Assembly: GCF_009857745.1 (NCBI RefSeq)
Contig: NZ_WWEN01000004.1
Location: 186,001-250,000, forward strand
Reading direction: 5' to 3'
DNA length: 64,000 bases
Origin: Thalassovita mangrovi
GTDB lineage: Bacteria > Pseudomonadota > Alphaproteobacteria > Rhodobacterales > Rhodobacteraceae
The position numbers were made by a program, and so were the translations under genes. Shown here one piece after another: positions 26,566-36,456 of the stretch. Numbering within the stretch: position 1 is the stretch's first letter; each line of letters begins with the position of its first letter. Below the pieces are notes generated by a model. That model was given only the letters and a program-made list of their open reading frames with translations, ran no database searches and was not told the DNA's origin.

Positions 26566-27999
26566 TCAGCCCAGCAGGTCATGGACCGTGTCGCCCAGCA
26601 GCAACGGCAGGTGATCCAGGTCGCCGCCATCGACCAAGGCCCAAAGGATTTGCCCGGTCGGGCGGTAGATCACGAAGGCTTCCTCGACCGAGGCCGACCC
26701 GGCATTGGGGGTGCGGGCGATATTGACCTGGAAATCCGCCGCCCTTGCAGAGCCGCCGAATTGCAGCCTGTCGCCCTCGGTCAGGGTGAAGTCCTGGATC
26801 CAGTCCGACCCGTGCCCGGCCACGCCGAGATGGAAGAACACATCGGCCCCCGCACCGCCGTTCACCCGGTCATAGCCATAGCCGCCATTGATGAAATCGT
26901 TGCCGTCGCCGCCGAACAGCAGATCGCCCCAGGCCTGCGCGGTCAGGTTGTCGTTGCCCTCGCCGCCCAGCACCGTATCGGCGCCGAAACCGCCGATCAG
27001 CGTGTCGTTGCCCCCATCGCCGCGTAATTCGTCATTGCCGTAACCGCCCTCGATGGAATCGTCGCCCAGCCCGCCATAGATATTGTCGCGCAGGTCGTTC
27101 ACGCCGCCGCCGCCGCGCAGCCAATCATCCCCGCCCAGCCCGATCAGCTCATCCGACCCGTCGCCGCCGGTGATCGTGTCGGGCCCTTCGCCGCCCTGCA
27201 GGCGATCGTCGCCATTGCCGCCGTTCAGCACCAGCCCGGCCGGTCCGGGATCTGGGTCCGGATCCGGGTCTGGGTCGGGATCCGGGTCCGGATCGGGCGG
27301 CGGGTCGGGTTCCGGGTCGGTCAGGACCAGCCCCTCGACGGTCCCGTCGCGCATCTCATAGACCCACAGTCCGGAAACGCCGCTATTGCCCAGGCTGTCG
27401 GGCAGGGCCCTCAGCCCGGGATCGTTGGCGTCATCGAACAGCCAGGCTGCGCCCTCCTGCAGGTCCGACACCAGTCCCGCCCGCGCCCCCACGTCCAGCA
27501 CCCCGGTGCCGATGGTCCAGTCGATCCGTTCATAGCGGAACACGATATCGAAATCGCCGCCGCCCCGGTCGATCAGCTGCAGCTGGAACAGGTTGGTACG
27601 ATCGGCAATGCGCCGGTAGACCCCGACATCGGCCCAGGTCACCGTCAAAGTGTCGGACCGGGCATCCAGATCGACCCAGACCGCGCCGCTTTCGGCGCCT
27701 TCGCCGTCCAGCCTGGTATCGACATCGCCCCAGAACGGCGCGATCAGGTCCAGCGCGGGCAGGGCGTTGTCGGCGGTGGGATAGGCTGCCACCGAGGCGC
27801 CGAAGGACAGCGTGCCATTGGTGTTCACATAGATGTCCGAGACGTCGTAATGGGTGCCGAAATAATCCAGCCCGCCGGCGAACAGCCCGTCCGGGTCCAG
27901 CGCCAGCGATCCGTCGTCGCTACGCGGCAGCATGATTTCGCCATAGCCTTCGGCCCCGCCCAAACCCGTTCGGGCGGTGCCGTTCCCGGTCACCGGCAT
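26566..27999 (-). CDS. RTX calcium-binding protein with nidogen-like domain
   Basis: The 477-residue protein starts at ATG 27999 behind AAGGAG. Residues about 40-200 look like a nidogen-like domain (GTHYDVSDIYVNTNGTLSFG, IAPFWGDVDTR, IVFRYERIDWTIG). Then comes a run of Pro-Asp about 232-255, and RTX repeats of the GGxGxD type about 260-400 (GGNGDDRLQGGEGPDTITGG). The last 85 residues contain GVAGHGSDWIQDFTLTEGD and FVIYRPTGQILWALVDGG. There is no N-terminal signal peptide, as expected for type I secretion of RTX proteins. It is probably a secreted or surface-bound calcium-dependent protein. No type I secretion genes are present here. Confidence 0.85.
   Translation of the reverse strand: MPVTGNGTARTGLGGAEGYGEIMLPRSDDGSLALDPDGLFAGGLDYFGTHYDVSDIYVNTNGTLSFGASVAAYPTADNALPALDLIAPFWGDVDTRLDGEGAESGAVWVDLDARSDTLTVTWADVGVYRRIADRTNLFQLQLIDRGGGDFDIVFRYERIDWTIGTGVLDVGARAGLVSDLQEGAAWLFDDANDPGLRALPDSLGNSGVSGLWVYEMRDGTVEGLVLTDPEPDPPPDPDPDPDPDPDPDPDPGPAGLVLNGGNGDDRLQGGEGPDTITGGDGSDELIGLGGDDWLRGGGGVNDLRDNIYGGLGDDSIEGGYGNDELRGDGGNDTLIGGFGADTVLGGEGNDNLTAQAWGDLLFGGDGNDFINGGYGYDRVNGGAGADVFFHLGVAGHGSDWIQDFTLTEGDRLQFGGSARAADFQVNIARTPNAGSASVEEAFVIYRPTGQILWALVDGGDLDHLPLLLGDTVHDLLG
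27241..27315. repeat. Short-period GC repeat coding a Pro-Asp linker
   Basis: Near-exact copies of a 12-base unit (GGGTCCGGATCC-like) run through this stretch and encode an alternating Pro-Asp linker in the RTX protein at 26566-27999. Such runs can slip during replication; the linker separates the nidogen-like part from the calcium repeats. Confidence 0.75.
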
Positions 28000-28188
28000 C
28001 GAAAATCTCCTTTGCCGCAGCCTGCCACGGCGGCGATTGACAGGGGGTAAAGATCGACCGGGCCGGGCGGCCTGCCGGGCGATTTCTTGTCTCGGATTTT
28101 AACCAAGAACCACAAACCGGTCACAAAACCGGTCCCGCCGCGCCGTCGCCGCCTGCCAGGCTGAAGGCACCGAATGCGGAGAACCGGG

Positions 28189-29652
28189 ATGGAGCATCTG
28201 AGATTGCGCACCGTGCTGAGCGCCGGCAGCCTGCCGCGCTTCGACGGGCTGTGGCCGGGGGGCGAGGCCGCCACTTTCTGGGCGGGCAGCAATTCCAGCG
28301 GCGGGATGTACCGGCTGGTGCTGGAAACCGGCCGCGCGCCGCGCGCCGATCTGGCCGCGCCGGTGGTGGACGGGACGGCCTTCACCTTCGCCGATCTGGA
28401 ACAGGTCGGGGACAGGCTGTTGATTACCGACGGGGTCAGCGGCCTGATCCGTCTTTATGACTGGTCCGACGCGGGCGGGCTGAGCAGCGAGGGCCTGTTG
28501 CGCGACGGGCAAAACAACGTCCTGCGGCTGGATCAGACGATGGTGATTTCCGGCACGACCCCCTATCTGGTCGCGGCCAATGCCGGTCAGGATACGCTGT
28601 CGCTGTACCGGTTGGACGCGGATCGCGGCCGGGCGAGTTTGGTGGATGTTGTCGCGGACACGCCCAAGGCGCGGCTGGACGGCGTGACGGACCTGCTCAG
28701 CCTGCAACTGGGGACGCATGAATTCATCCTCTCGGCCTCTTCGGCCGAGGACGGGCTGACCTGCTATGAGGTGACCGATGCGGGGCTGGTGTTCGTCGAT
28801 ACGCTGGGGCCCAAGGACGGGCTGTGGAACGACGGGTTGGAGGATATCGCGCTGATGGAGGTCGGCGGCACAACCTACGTGCTGGGCGTCTCGGCGGGCA
28901 GTGGCACGCTGGCCTCGGTGCGGGTCAATCCGATGGGGGTATTCTTCGTTGCCGATGTCGCGCTCGACGATCAGACCACCCGTTTCGGCGGCGCCCAAGC
29001 TCTCGATACGTTCGAGGCGAACGGGCGCAGCTTCGTCGTCGCCGGCGGCAGCGACGATGGCGTGGCGCTGTTCGAATTGCTGCCCGGCGGATTGCTGTAT
29101 CATCATCAGAGCCTGGCCGAGGACGGCACTTGGGACATCGGTCATATCCTGGCGCTCGAGGCCGAGGTCGTGGGCGATGAGCTGCAGATATTGCTGGCCG
29201 GGTCGGACGCAGCGGGGCTGGCGCAGCTGGTGCTGCCGCTGGGCGATCTGGGGCAGCGCATCGCGGGCAATGGCGGCGCCAACCGGTTGAACGGCACCGA
29301 TCGCGACGACCTGATCCTGGGCTATGGCGGCAGTGACCAGATTTTGGGCGGGGCGGGGGACGACACGCTGTTCGCCGGGGCGGGCAGCGACAGCCTGACC
29401 GGCGGTGCGGGCGAAGATGTTTTCGTCTTCACCGCCGATGGCATGCCCGACCGGATCACCGATTTCGAACCGGGGACCGACCGGATCGATCTGGATGGCT
29501 GGGGCCGCGTTTACGATGTTTCGGCGCTCGACTTCACCTCGACCAGCTGGGGCGGGCGCATCCTGTGGCAGGACCAGCGGATCGACATCTATCTCGACAG
29601 CGGCGCACGGATCGACACCGATATGTGGGGACCGGACGATTTCCTGTTCTGA
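28189..29652 (+). CDS. RTX protein with beta-propeller-like N-terminal part
   Basis: Start ATG 28189 ([13 protein letters not shown]) follows GGAG; an in-frame ATG at 28174 is also possible, so the start is uncertain by five residues. The protein has about 487 residues. The first 360 contain repeating blade-like segments ending in similar strands ([65 protein letters not shown]), suggesting a beta-propeller. Two to three RTX nonapeptides follow about 375-420 ([20 protein letters not shown]), then [19 protein letters not shown], a common end of RTX proteins. It is divergent from the nidogen-like RTX gene across about 190 bases. Confidence 0.8.
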   Translation: MEHLRLRTVLSAGSLPRFDGLWPGGEAATFWAGSNSSGGMYRLVLETGRAPRADLAAPVVDGTAFTFADLEQVGDRLLITDGVSGLIRLYDWSDAGGLSSEGLLRDGQNNVLRLDQTMVISGTTPYLVAANAGQDTLSLYRLDADRGRASLVDVVADTPKARLDGVTDLLSLQLGTHEFILSASSAEDGLTCYEVTDAGLVFVDTLGPKDGLWNDGLEDIALMEVGGTTYVLGVSAGSGTLASVRVNPMGVFFVADVALDDQTTRFGGAQALDTFEANGRSFVVAGGSDDGVALFELLPGGLLYHHQSLAEDGTWDIGHILALEAEVVGDELQILLAGSDAAGLAQLVLPLGDLGQRIAGNGGANRLNGTDRDDLILGYGGSDQILGGAGDDTLFAGAGSDSLTGGAGEDVFVFTADGMPDRITDFEPGTDRIDLDGWGRVYDVSALDFTSTSWGGRILWQDQRIDIYLDSGARIDTDMWGPDDFLF

Positions 29653-29659
29653 CATGTAA

Positions 29660-29682
29660 AAGGCCCGCCGGGGGCGGGCCTT
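29660..29682. terminator. Bidirectional terminator between RTX gene and ilvD
   Basis: A perfect ten-base-pair stem (arms 29660-29669 and 29673-29682, GGG loop) begins and ends with AA/TT. It sits between two convergent genes and can serve both. Confidence 0.8.
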
Positions 29683-29704
29683 GTCATGTTTGTTTGGTGC
29701 CGAC

Positions 29705-31546
29705 TTATTCGTCGCCGGGGATGATCCGTACGCCGCCCTTGGCCGCCGACGACGCCAGCATCGCGTAAGCTTTCAGCGCGGTCGATACCGCGCGCGGGCG
29801 GTCTTCGGCCGGTTTCCACGGCAGCGGCCCCTTGGCGGCGCGGCGGGTTTCCAGCACGTCGTCGCCAACGGCCAAGTTGATGGTCCGGTTCGGGATGTCG
29901 ATTTCGATCATGTCGCCGGTTTCCACCAGCCCGATCAGCCCGCCTTCTTCGGCTTCAGGGGACACGTGCCCGATCGACAGGCCCGAGGTGCCGCCCGAGA
30001 AACGACCGTCGGTCAAGAGCGCGCATTTCTTGCCCAGGCCTTTGGATTTCAGGTAGCTGGTCGGGTACAGCATTTCCTGCATCCCCGGACCGCCGCGCGG
30101 GCCTTCATAGCGGATCACCACCACTTCGCCCGCATCGACCTTGCCGGTCAGGATGCCGTTGACCGCATCATCCTGGGATTCGAACACCTTGGCCGGGCCG
30201 GAGAATTTAAGGATCGATTCATCCACCCCGGCGGTTTTCACGATGCAGCCGTCCAGCGCGATATTGCCGTAGAGCACCGCGAGCCCGCCATCCTTGGAAA
30301 AGGCGTGTTCGACATTGCGGATCACGCCGCCCTCGCGGTCGCGGTCCAGTTCCTTGTAGCGGTTCTGGGTGCTGAACGCCTGGGTGGTGCGCACGCCGCC
30401 GGGGGCAGCGCGGAAGAATTCGTCGACCGCCGGATCGTTGGCGGTCATGATGTCCCACTTGGTGATCGCTTCGGCCATGGTTTCGGAATGCACCGTGCGG
30501 GTGTCGCCATGCAGCAGCCCGCCGCGGTTCAGCTCGCCCAGGATCGCCATGATGCCGCCCGCGCGGTGGACGTCTTCCATATGCACGTCCTGTTTCGCCG
30601 GTGCGACCTTGGACAGGCAGGGCACCTTGCGCGACAGCCGGTCCATGTCGGCCATGGTGAAATCGACCTTGCCCTCATGCGCGATGGCCAGCAGGTGCAG
30701 CACGGTGTTGGTCGAGCCACCCATCGCGATGTCGAGCGACATGGCGTTCTCGAACGCCTCGAACGTCGCGATCTCGCGCGGCAGCAGGCCCTTTTCCTCG
30801 CCCTCGTAATGGCGCTTGGTGATATCGACGATCCTGCGCCCGGCTTCGAGGAAGATTTCCTTGCGATCGGCATGCGTAGCCAGCATCGACCCGTTGCCGG
30901 GCAGCGCCAGGCCCAGGGCCTCGGCCAGGCAGTTCATCGAGTTTGCGGTGAACATGCCCGAACACGATCCGCAGGTCGGGCAGGCGTTCTGTTCGAATTC
31001 GGCCACCTGTTCGTCGGTGTAATGATCGTCCGCCGCGACCACCATCGCGTCGACCAGATCGACCGCCTGTTCCAGGTCGTTGATGGTGACCTTGCCGGCC
31101 TCCATCGGGCCGCCGGACACGAAGATCACCGGGATGTTCAGCCGCATCGCGGCCATCAGCATGCCGGGGGTGATCTTGTCGCAGTTGGAAATGCAGACCA
31201 TCGCGTCGGCGCAATGGGCGTTGACCATGTATTCGACGCTGTCGGCGATGATTTCGCGCGACGGCAGCGAATAGAGCATCCCGTCATGGCCCATGGCGAT
31301 GCCGTCATCCACCGCGATGGTGTTGAATTCCTTGGCGACGCCGCCCGCCGCTTCGATTTCGCGCGCGACCATCTGGCCCAGGTCCTTGAGGTGCACGTGG
31401 CCGGGCACGAACTGGGTGAAGGAGTTGACCACCGCGATGATCGGTTTGCCGAAATCGCCGTCGGTCATGCCTGTGGCGCGCCACAGCCCGCGTGCGCCGG
31501 CCATGTTGCGGCCATGGGTGGAACGTCTGGATCGGTAATGCGGCAT
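29705..31546 (-). CDS. ilvD: Dihydroxy-acid dehydratase
   Basis: The protein has 613 residues from ATG 31546 ([20 protein letters not shown]), behind AAGGA; the 25 residues upstream in frame are not part of the family. It dehydrates 2,3-dihydroxy-isovalerate and 2,3-dihydroxy-3-methylvalerate in valine and isoleucine synthesis, using an iron-sulfur cluster. Cluster cysteines appear in [13 protein letters not shown] and in [19 protein letters not shown]. Length and order match E. coli IlvD and the IlvD/Edd family. It is a housekeeping gene that lies between secreted RTX genes, with its own terminator. Sugar-acid dehydratases are more distant and usually shorter or differ at CISNCDK. Confidence 0.96.
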   Translation of the reverse strand: MPHYRSRRSTHGRNMAGARGLWRATGMTDGDFGKPIIAVVNSFTQFVPGHVHLKDLGQMVAREIEAAGGVAKEFNTIAVDDGIAMGHDGMLYSLPSREIIADSVEYMVNAHCADAMVCISNCDKITPGMLMAAMRLNIPVIFVSGGPMEAGKVTINDLEQAVDLVDAMVVAADDHYTDEQVAEFEQNACPTCGSCSGMFTANSMNCLAEALGLALPGNGSMLATHADRKEIFLEAGRRIVDITKRHYEGEEKGLLPREIATFEAFENAMSLDIAMGGSTNTVLHLLAIAHEGKVDFTMADMDRLSRKVPCLSKVAPAKQDVHMEDVHRAGGIMAILGELNRGGLLHGDTRTVHSETMAEAITKWDIMTANDPAVDEFFRAAPGGVRTTQAFSTQNRYKELDRDREGGVIRNVEHAFSKDGGLAVLYGNIALDGCIVKTAGVDESILKFSGPAKVFESQDDAVNGILTGKVDAGEVVVIRYEGPRGGPGMQEMLYPTSYLKSKGLGKKCALLTDGRFSGGTSGLSIGHVSPEAEEGGLIGLVETGDMIEIDIPNRTINLAVGDDVLETRRAAKGPLPWKPAEDRPRAVSTALKAYAMLASSAAKGGVRIIPGDE

Positions 31547-31657
31547 CTGCGTGTCCTTCGTCTGCGGCCTCGTCTCAGGGCGCAGGGATAGCGCAGAATG
31601 TCGGCCAAGGGCAATCGGCAAGTGTTGCCCCTGGCCAGTGATGCTTGTGGGCGGCGG

Positions 31658-33223
31658 TTACGCCAGCAGGTCGTGGACGGTATCGTCCAGCATGATGTTG
31701 ATGGAGCTTTGTCCGCCGCCATCGACCAGCGCCCAGAGGATCTGCCCGGTCGGGCGGTAGATCACGAAGGCTTCCTCGACCCCGGCTACGCCGGCATTGG
31801 CGGTCTCGGTGAAATTGACCTGGAACTGATCGAGCGTGGCGCTGCCACCGTAGACCAGAACATCGCCCTCGGCTGCGTTGTAATCCTGGATCCAGTCCGA
31901 CCCGTGGCCCGCCACGCCCAGGTGATAGAACTGGTCGGCACCGCTGCCGCCATTCGCCCGGTCGTATCCGAAACCGCCATTGATAAAGTCGTCGCCATTG
32001 CCGCCGAACAGTACATCACCCCAGGCCTGGCCAGTCAGAACGTCGTCGTCGTCGCCTCCGATCACGGTGTCTGCGCCGAAGCCGCCGATAATCGTGTCGT
32101 TGCCGGCATCGCCCCTGAGCATGTCGTTGCCATAACCGCCGTCGATGGAATCGTGGCCCGTGCCGCCATAGATATCGTCGCGCAGATCGGAGCTGTCGCC
32201 GCCGCCGAACAGGAAGTCGTCGCCATCGTTGCCGATCAGCGTGTCCGACCCGTTGCCGCCGGTCAGGCTGTCATTGCCGCCGGCGCCGTCGAGCTGGTCA
32301 TTGCCGGAATCGCCGGTCAGCGTGTCATTGCCGTTGCCGCCGGTGCGTTCGATCGGAGTGGCGGTCGTGGCGTCGGCGTAATAGCCGTAAAGCTGGGTGT
32401 TTTGCGTGCCCATCGCCACCTGGTAGGTGGCGGTTCCGACAATGGTGCCGCCGCTGAAGGTGACGGTATAGGTGCCCGGGTCCAGCGCCAGCTGATACCC
32501 GCCGCTGTCCCAGCTGGTGGTCGTGGTGGTTTCACCGCCGGTGGAGGTGGCGGAAATGGTCACCCCGGACAGCCCTTCGCCGGCATCGTAGAAACGGTCG
32601 CCGTCCTGGTCGCGGATCACCACGCCGCGCAGCACCGGCACGTAATCGGACCGGTTGCCGAAATCCTGGGTCACCACCAGCGGGCCGACCTGGGTGCTGG
32701 AATCGGTTTCGGTCTGTGCGTCGATCCCCACTTCGGTGAAGGCCGAGCTCAGGATCGTGTTGCGGTGGCCTGCCGGGTCCTGCATGCCGCCGGGGCCGTT
32801 GCCCCAGTCGATATAGAAACCGGCATGGGCATAGATCGGGTCATAGGAATAGGCGTAGATGTTTTCGCCCACCGTCCGCGCATTGTCATAGCCGGCGGCC
32901 ACGACGCGGTCCCAGATCTCTGCTTCGCCGGTCAGCACGTGGGCCTGAGCGTCCTGTGCGATCATCAGATCGGTATGGCCGGTCGCGGCGCTTGCCAGGT
33001 CGGAATTCCAGGCCACCGGCGCCAGCGGATCAATCCCCTGCAGCTGGCGCAGGAACATGTCCAGGTCGACCCCGAAATAGTCCAGCGCGTTGGTGATCTC
33101 GTCGGTCACCCCGGTGCCGCTGGCGGCGTCGGAAATCAGCCGGTCGAATTCGCCTACGGGATCAAGCCGGGCCCGGTTGATCAGTTCGAGAATTTCCTGT
33201 TCGACGGCAGTGGGTGTCGTCAT
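31658..33223 (-). CDS. CAP-domain (SCP-like) RTX protein
   Basis: The 521-residue protein has an N-terminal CAP/SCP domain: EQEILELINRARLDPVGEFD, then TGHTDLMIAQDAQAH, VGENIYAYSYDP and a GHRNTILSSAFTEVGI block (about 5-165). These carry the His/Glu pocket residues of the family. A Cna-B/SdrD-like beta domain follows (VVIRDQDGDRFYDAGEGLSGV, residues about 200-290). RTX repeats then run about 298-420, and the last 85 residues are GVAGHGSDWIQDYNAAEGD to IYRPTGQILWALVDGG, as in the other RTX proteins here. No signal peptide is seen; type I secretion is expected. Function of bacterial CAP domains outside is variable. Confidence 0.85.
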   Translation of the reverse strand: MTTPTAVEQEILELINRARLDPVGEFDRLISDAASGTGVTDEITNALDYFGVDLDMFLRQLQGIDPLAPVAWNSDLASAATGHTDLMIAQDAQAHVLTGEAEIWDRVVAAGYDNARTVGENIYAYSYDPIYAHAGFYIDWGNGPGGMQDPAGHRNTILSSAFTEVGIDAQTETDSSTQVGPLVVTQDFGNRSDYVPVLRGVVIRDQDGDRFYDAGEGLSGVTISATSTGGETTTTTSWDSGGYQLALDPGTYTVTFSGGTIVGTATYQVAMGTQNTQLYGYYADATTATPIERTGGNGNDTLTGDSGNDQLDGAGGNDSLTGGNGSDTLIGNDGDDFLFGGGDSSDLRDDIYGGTGHDSIDGGYGNDMLRGDAGNDTIIGGFGADTVIGGDDDDVLTGQAWGDVLFGGNGDDFINGGFGYDRANGGSGADQFYHLGVAGHGSDWIQDYNAAEGDVLVYGGSATLDQFQVNFTETANAGVAGVEEAFVIYRPTGQILWALVDGGGQSSINIMLDDTVHDLLA

Positions 33224-33400
33224 TACTTGGTACTCCTACGTTTACGTTGTGGAGCACCGCTCATGCCCCGAACACCTAGCGTTGGTGAGTTTGCTTTAAG
33301 AACGTCTCAATTGCTGTCATTTTAGTTCTTTTCACGCCCAGATTGCGGCCATAATGGCAAAAATCGGTTTGCTTGAGAAGTCCGGGGGGAAATCGGCGGA

Positions 33401-35386
33401 TCATTGCCGGTTTTCGGGGTGCTCGGACCGCGGCATCGCATCGAGAAGCGCTGCGCTGCGGGTGATCAATTCCCCGAACCGCGCGCGTTGGGCCGCTGTG
33501 CCGTCGATCGTTCCGTCGGGTCGCAGCCGGATCGTGTCTTCGACGGTCGGCGCCGCCTTGCCATTGAGCAGGCGGCGGACTTTGCGACGGGCGCGCTGCA
33601 GCAGTCCCGGCGCGCCTTGCGCCTCCTTGGCGGCGGCACTGGCACGCTCATCGGTCGCGGAGGGGTAAACGCCGCTTTCGCGCTGCGTCCGCGGCGTCTG
33701 TTCCGGCGGCAGGTCTTGCAGGTGCAACTGGATGAAATGCGCCGATTCGCCCGGATCGAACAGCGATTTCTCGAACTCGGTGTTGTGGCATTTAACCCCA
33801 GGGCCGACCCCTGCGCCGCTGCGGATCACCGGTTTGCCCCGCTCCAGCCGGGACGTCAGCCCCTTTTTACCCCGGGGAATAACGAAGCGGCCCGCGTCGC
33901 TGCCGAAACTGTCGATCAGGACGGCGGGAATGGCGGAAAGGCCGCCGCGCTCGGCCAGCTTGTCGAGAATGCGCTGGTCGGCGATCCAGCTGCCATCCGC
34001 CTCGACCCAGATCAGCCGCTCGTCGGCGGCGATCATCGTCATCCAGCCGCTGCTTGCCTCGATGGCGGCGAACAGGTCCGGATATTGCGCCCGGTCATGC
34101 AGGGCGTCGCGATCCCCCTCGAAGCGGAACACGCAGCTGCGCCCGGCCAGATCCTGCAATTGTTCCAGCACCTCGGGGGCGTCGGACATGTTGTCGGCGA
34201 TGATCAGCCCCTCATAGCCCACGATGGCGGCATGATGGGCGACCCAGTCGGACAAAGCGGGGTCGTTGCGGGTGTGCAGGACGATCTTGAACGGGGCGGG
34301 CCGGGCGCGGATGGCCGCGGTGATGGCCGCACTGTCCTGCCGCCAGAGGGGCAAATCGGTGGCGGGCTTTGGCGCATCTTCGGATTCCGGCTGCGCTGCC
34401 ATGAGATCGGTGGTCAGGCTGCGCCCCGCGGTCAGCCAGAACTTCCCCTTGATGTCGTCGCGGAACATCGTCACCCCCTCGGCGCTGGCCGGGGTGATGG
34501 CGAAACCGGGTTGCACCGGCGCGCGGCGCTTGGCCAGTTCAGCGTTGCGGAGGTCGAAATGGGTCTTCAGCCGGTCGAATTCTGCCCGGGTGAACAGGCA
34601 TGGATTGACGTCCTCGCCGTATTGCTGGCGCAGCACCCGCCCCATCCGGTCGACCAGTTCGGTCGGCGCGGGGTCGGGATCGGACAGCATGTTGGCCGCC
34701 CAGCTGGCCAGCGACAGCGGCGAGATATTGGACGAGGCGGCGGTCATCTCGGCCAGGGTTTCCGGAGACACCGAGACGCCCAGATGGGTCAGCAGACGGC
34801 CCAGGATGCCGCCCTCGGCGCTGCGGCAGTCGTTGAAATCGAAAAGGGTGATTTCCTCCGGCGCGAAAACGGCTTCCAGCCGGTCCAGCAACAGGTTGTA
34901 ATCGGCCCAGAGCCCGGCGAACAAGCCGCGCTTGAACGTGGGCGGCAACAGTTTGTCCGGTTCCGGCGGTACCCGGTTCTTCGACAGTTCCAGATAGACC
35001 GACTGCATGAATTCCCACTGGGTGCGCAACACCGCGATAACCTCGATTTCATCGAAGCCGGACAGGGCGCTGCGCAGCGCGGCGTAATCGACGCCGCCCT
35101 TGGGTTCGCCGCGGGAAAATTCCTCGCTGCTCAGGAACACGGTCACGTCGCGGTTGCCGTATTGCTTGCCCAGGTCACGCAGGGTCTCGGTGCTGCCCTT
35201 GGGCAGGTGATAGACCTCGGGCAGCGGTACCCAGTCGCAGACCAGCCCGTGATGTCCGGTGATCTGATTCAGCCGCGGATAGATCAGCCCGTGTTCTTCC
35301 AACTGCGGCGCGAAGGCCCAGAACCGGTTCTGGATCGTGGTGGTCGCGGTTTTATGGGTGCCTATATGCAGGACGACCTTGGACAC
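33401..35386 (-). CDS. Sulfotransferase-like / GT92-like fusion protein
   Basis: The 661-residue protein begins MSKVVLHIGTHKTATTTIQ, where GTHKTATTT is the sulfotransferase-type phosphosulfate loop. AVLRTQWEFMQSVYLEL has the Arg/Ser of the 3'-phosphate site, about residues 120-140, so residues 1-300 form a sulfotransferase-like domain. From about 355 KIVLHTRNDPALSDWVAHHAA and IADNMSDAPEVLE resemble GT92/DUF-type glycosyltransferases that have a DNxSxD motif, with HFIQLHLQDLP near residue 585. The tail has Arg/Ala-rich linkers. It is monocistronic, opposite to the small secreted protein. It could sulfate and glycosylate a glycan, but activity is not shown. Confidence 0.7.
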   Translation of the reverse strand: MSKVVLHIGTHKTATTTIQNRFWAFAPQLEEHGLIYPRLNQITGHHGLVCDWVPLPEVYHLPKGSTETLRDLGKQYGNRDVTVFLSSEEFSRGEPKGGVDYAALRSALSGFDEIEVIAVLRTQWEFMQSVYLELSKNRVPPEPDKLLPPTFKRGLFAGLWADYNLLLDRLEAVFAPEEITLFDFNDCRSAEGGILGRLLTHLGVSVSPETLAEMTAASSNISPLSLASWAANMLSDPDPAPTELVDRMGRVLRQQYGEDVNPCLFTRAEFDRLKTHFDLRNAELAKRRAPVQPGFAITPASAEGVTMFRDDIKGKFWLTAGRSLTTDLMAAQPESEDAPKPATDLPLWRQDSAAITAAIRARPAPFKIVLHTRNDPALSDWVAHHAAIVGYEGLIIADNMSDAPEVLEQLQDLAGRSCVFRFEGDRDALHDRAQYPDLFAAIEASSGWMTMIAADERLIWVEADGSWIADQRILDKLAERGGLSAIPAVLIDSFGSDAGRFVIPRGKKGLTSRLERGKPVIRSGAGVGPGVKCHNTEFEKSLFDPGESAHFIQLHLQDLPPEQTPRTQRESGVYPSATDERASAAAKEAQGAPGLLQRARRKVRRLLNGKAAPTVEDTIRLRPDGTIDGTAAQRARFGELITRSAALLDAMPRSEHPENRQ

Positions 35387-35555
35387 GGGGCTGCCTTTTG
35401 AAAAAATTCCCTCATGGCGATAACGGCCCGTTTGCTGGGTGTAAATACCCGCCCGATCCCGGTCCGGCGAAGCGCTGCCGATCCGTGGCGATAGTCATGG
35501 ACAGGTCTGGCCGCGGTGATCATAGTCGAGGCAGTCGACCGCAAAGGAGCGCAGC

Positions 35556-36176
35556 ATGAAAACATCTGTACGAACCGGACCGGGATTTTTTCTTTTCCCG
35601 GCGCTGATCGTCCTGGCCTTCTGCGCCCTGATCGCAGGAGCAAGACAAGGAAACGCCATGGGCAGCCCGAACAGCAGTACAATCATCGATGTCGCACTTC
35701 CGGGCGGCTGGGCCGGGGTCGAGGGCGCGGTGGCGCGCGACGACGGCAGCGCCTTGACCCCGGGGCAGATGCGGCTTTACCGGGTCGTGGGCGACGGCGC
35801 CGGTCTGCCCGGGTCGATCCAGCAGCAGGCGGCGCTGATCCGGCGCCTGGCCGAAGACCTGCCGCCGCTGGACCCACTGACCGACATAAGCGCCCGTGCC
35901 GAAGAGCGGGGTGCCGGCATTACGGCGCTGTCCCTGGCTGCCTACGGCAGCGGCAAATACACCCGGCCGAACCGGATTCTGGCGATCGGCGCGGGCAGTG
36001 ACCGGCCCGGTTTCGTTCTTGTCCGCATCGCCGAGGACGCCCCCGACGCGCCCGTAGCGGCCAGTTTCTATTGCCTCGGTTCCGGCGGAACGATCGCGCT
36101 TTCCCATCTCGCAGGGGTTCGTCCCGAAAAAATGATCGAGATCAAGGACGTGATCTGCCGGGAAGGTTTTAAGTAA
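35556..36176 (+). CDS. Secreted or membrane-anchored protein of unknown function
   Basis: The 206-residue protein starts at ATG 35556, six bases after AAAGGAG. Residues about 10-33 (FFLFPALIVLAFCALIAGA) form a hydrophobic segment, either a signal peptide with A-rich end or a membrane anchor. The rest is soluble, with GWAGVEGAVARDDGSALTPG and a C-terminal SFYCLGSGGTIALSHLAGV; Cys at about residues 23, 174 and 200. I do not recognise a family. It stands alone between two divergently oriented genes, with a 280-base non-coding stretch downstream before the metalloprotease. Confidence 0.6.
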   Translation: MKTSVRTGPGFFLFPALIVLAFCALIAGARQGNAMGSPNSSTIIDVALPGGWAGVEGAVARDDGSALTPGQMRLYRVVGDGAGLPGSIQQQAALIRRLAEDLPPLDPLTDISARAEERGAGITALSLAAYGSGKYTRPNRILAIGAGSDRPGFVLVRIAEDAPDAPVAASFYCLGSGGTIALSHLAGVRPEKMIEIKDVICREGFK

Positions 36177-36456
36177 AAATTACGCTGCGATTGCAGGAGT
36201 TGCCCTTAGACTGCCCGCAGGCGTGGGCCTTCCGGTCATTGGCCTCTTGCATCGCAAAGCCCAAGCTTCACCTTCGATCCGTTCCCATCGGGTAGGGTGG
36301 CGCCTGGGCAAGAACAAACCGCGTGGCGGCTATGCTGGCACGCCGCTGGCTCGTCCTGCGCCAAGGCGGGCCGGTTGAGTTAACGATAAAGCGCACCGCG
36401 TATCGTTCCGTCTGACGCTGGTGTGCGGAACTTTTTCCATCGGGGGAGTTTTAAAT

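Noticed and set aside
27241-27315. CRISPR-like direct repeat
   Set aside because: Units are 12 bases without spacers and lie in a coding frame, so it is a protein linker repeat.
29681-31591. 636-residue open frame on the plus strand opposite ilvD
   Set aside because: ilvD is unmistakable on the other strand with cluster cysteines; this frame is its shadow.
36177-36456. Non-coding 280-base stretch before the metalloprotease
   Set aside because: No gene or clear regulatory hairpin recognised, only a ribosome site at its end; promoter position could not be fixed.
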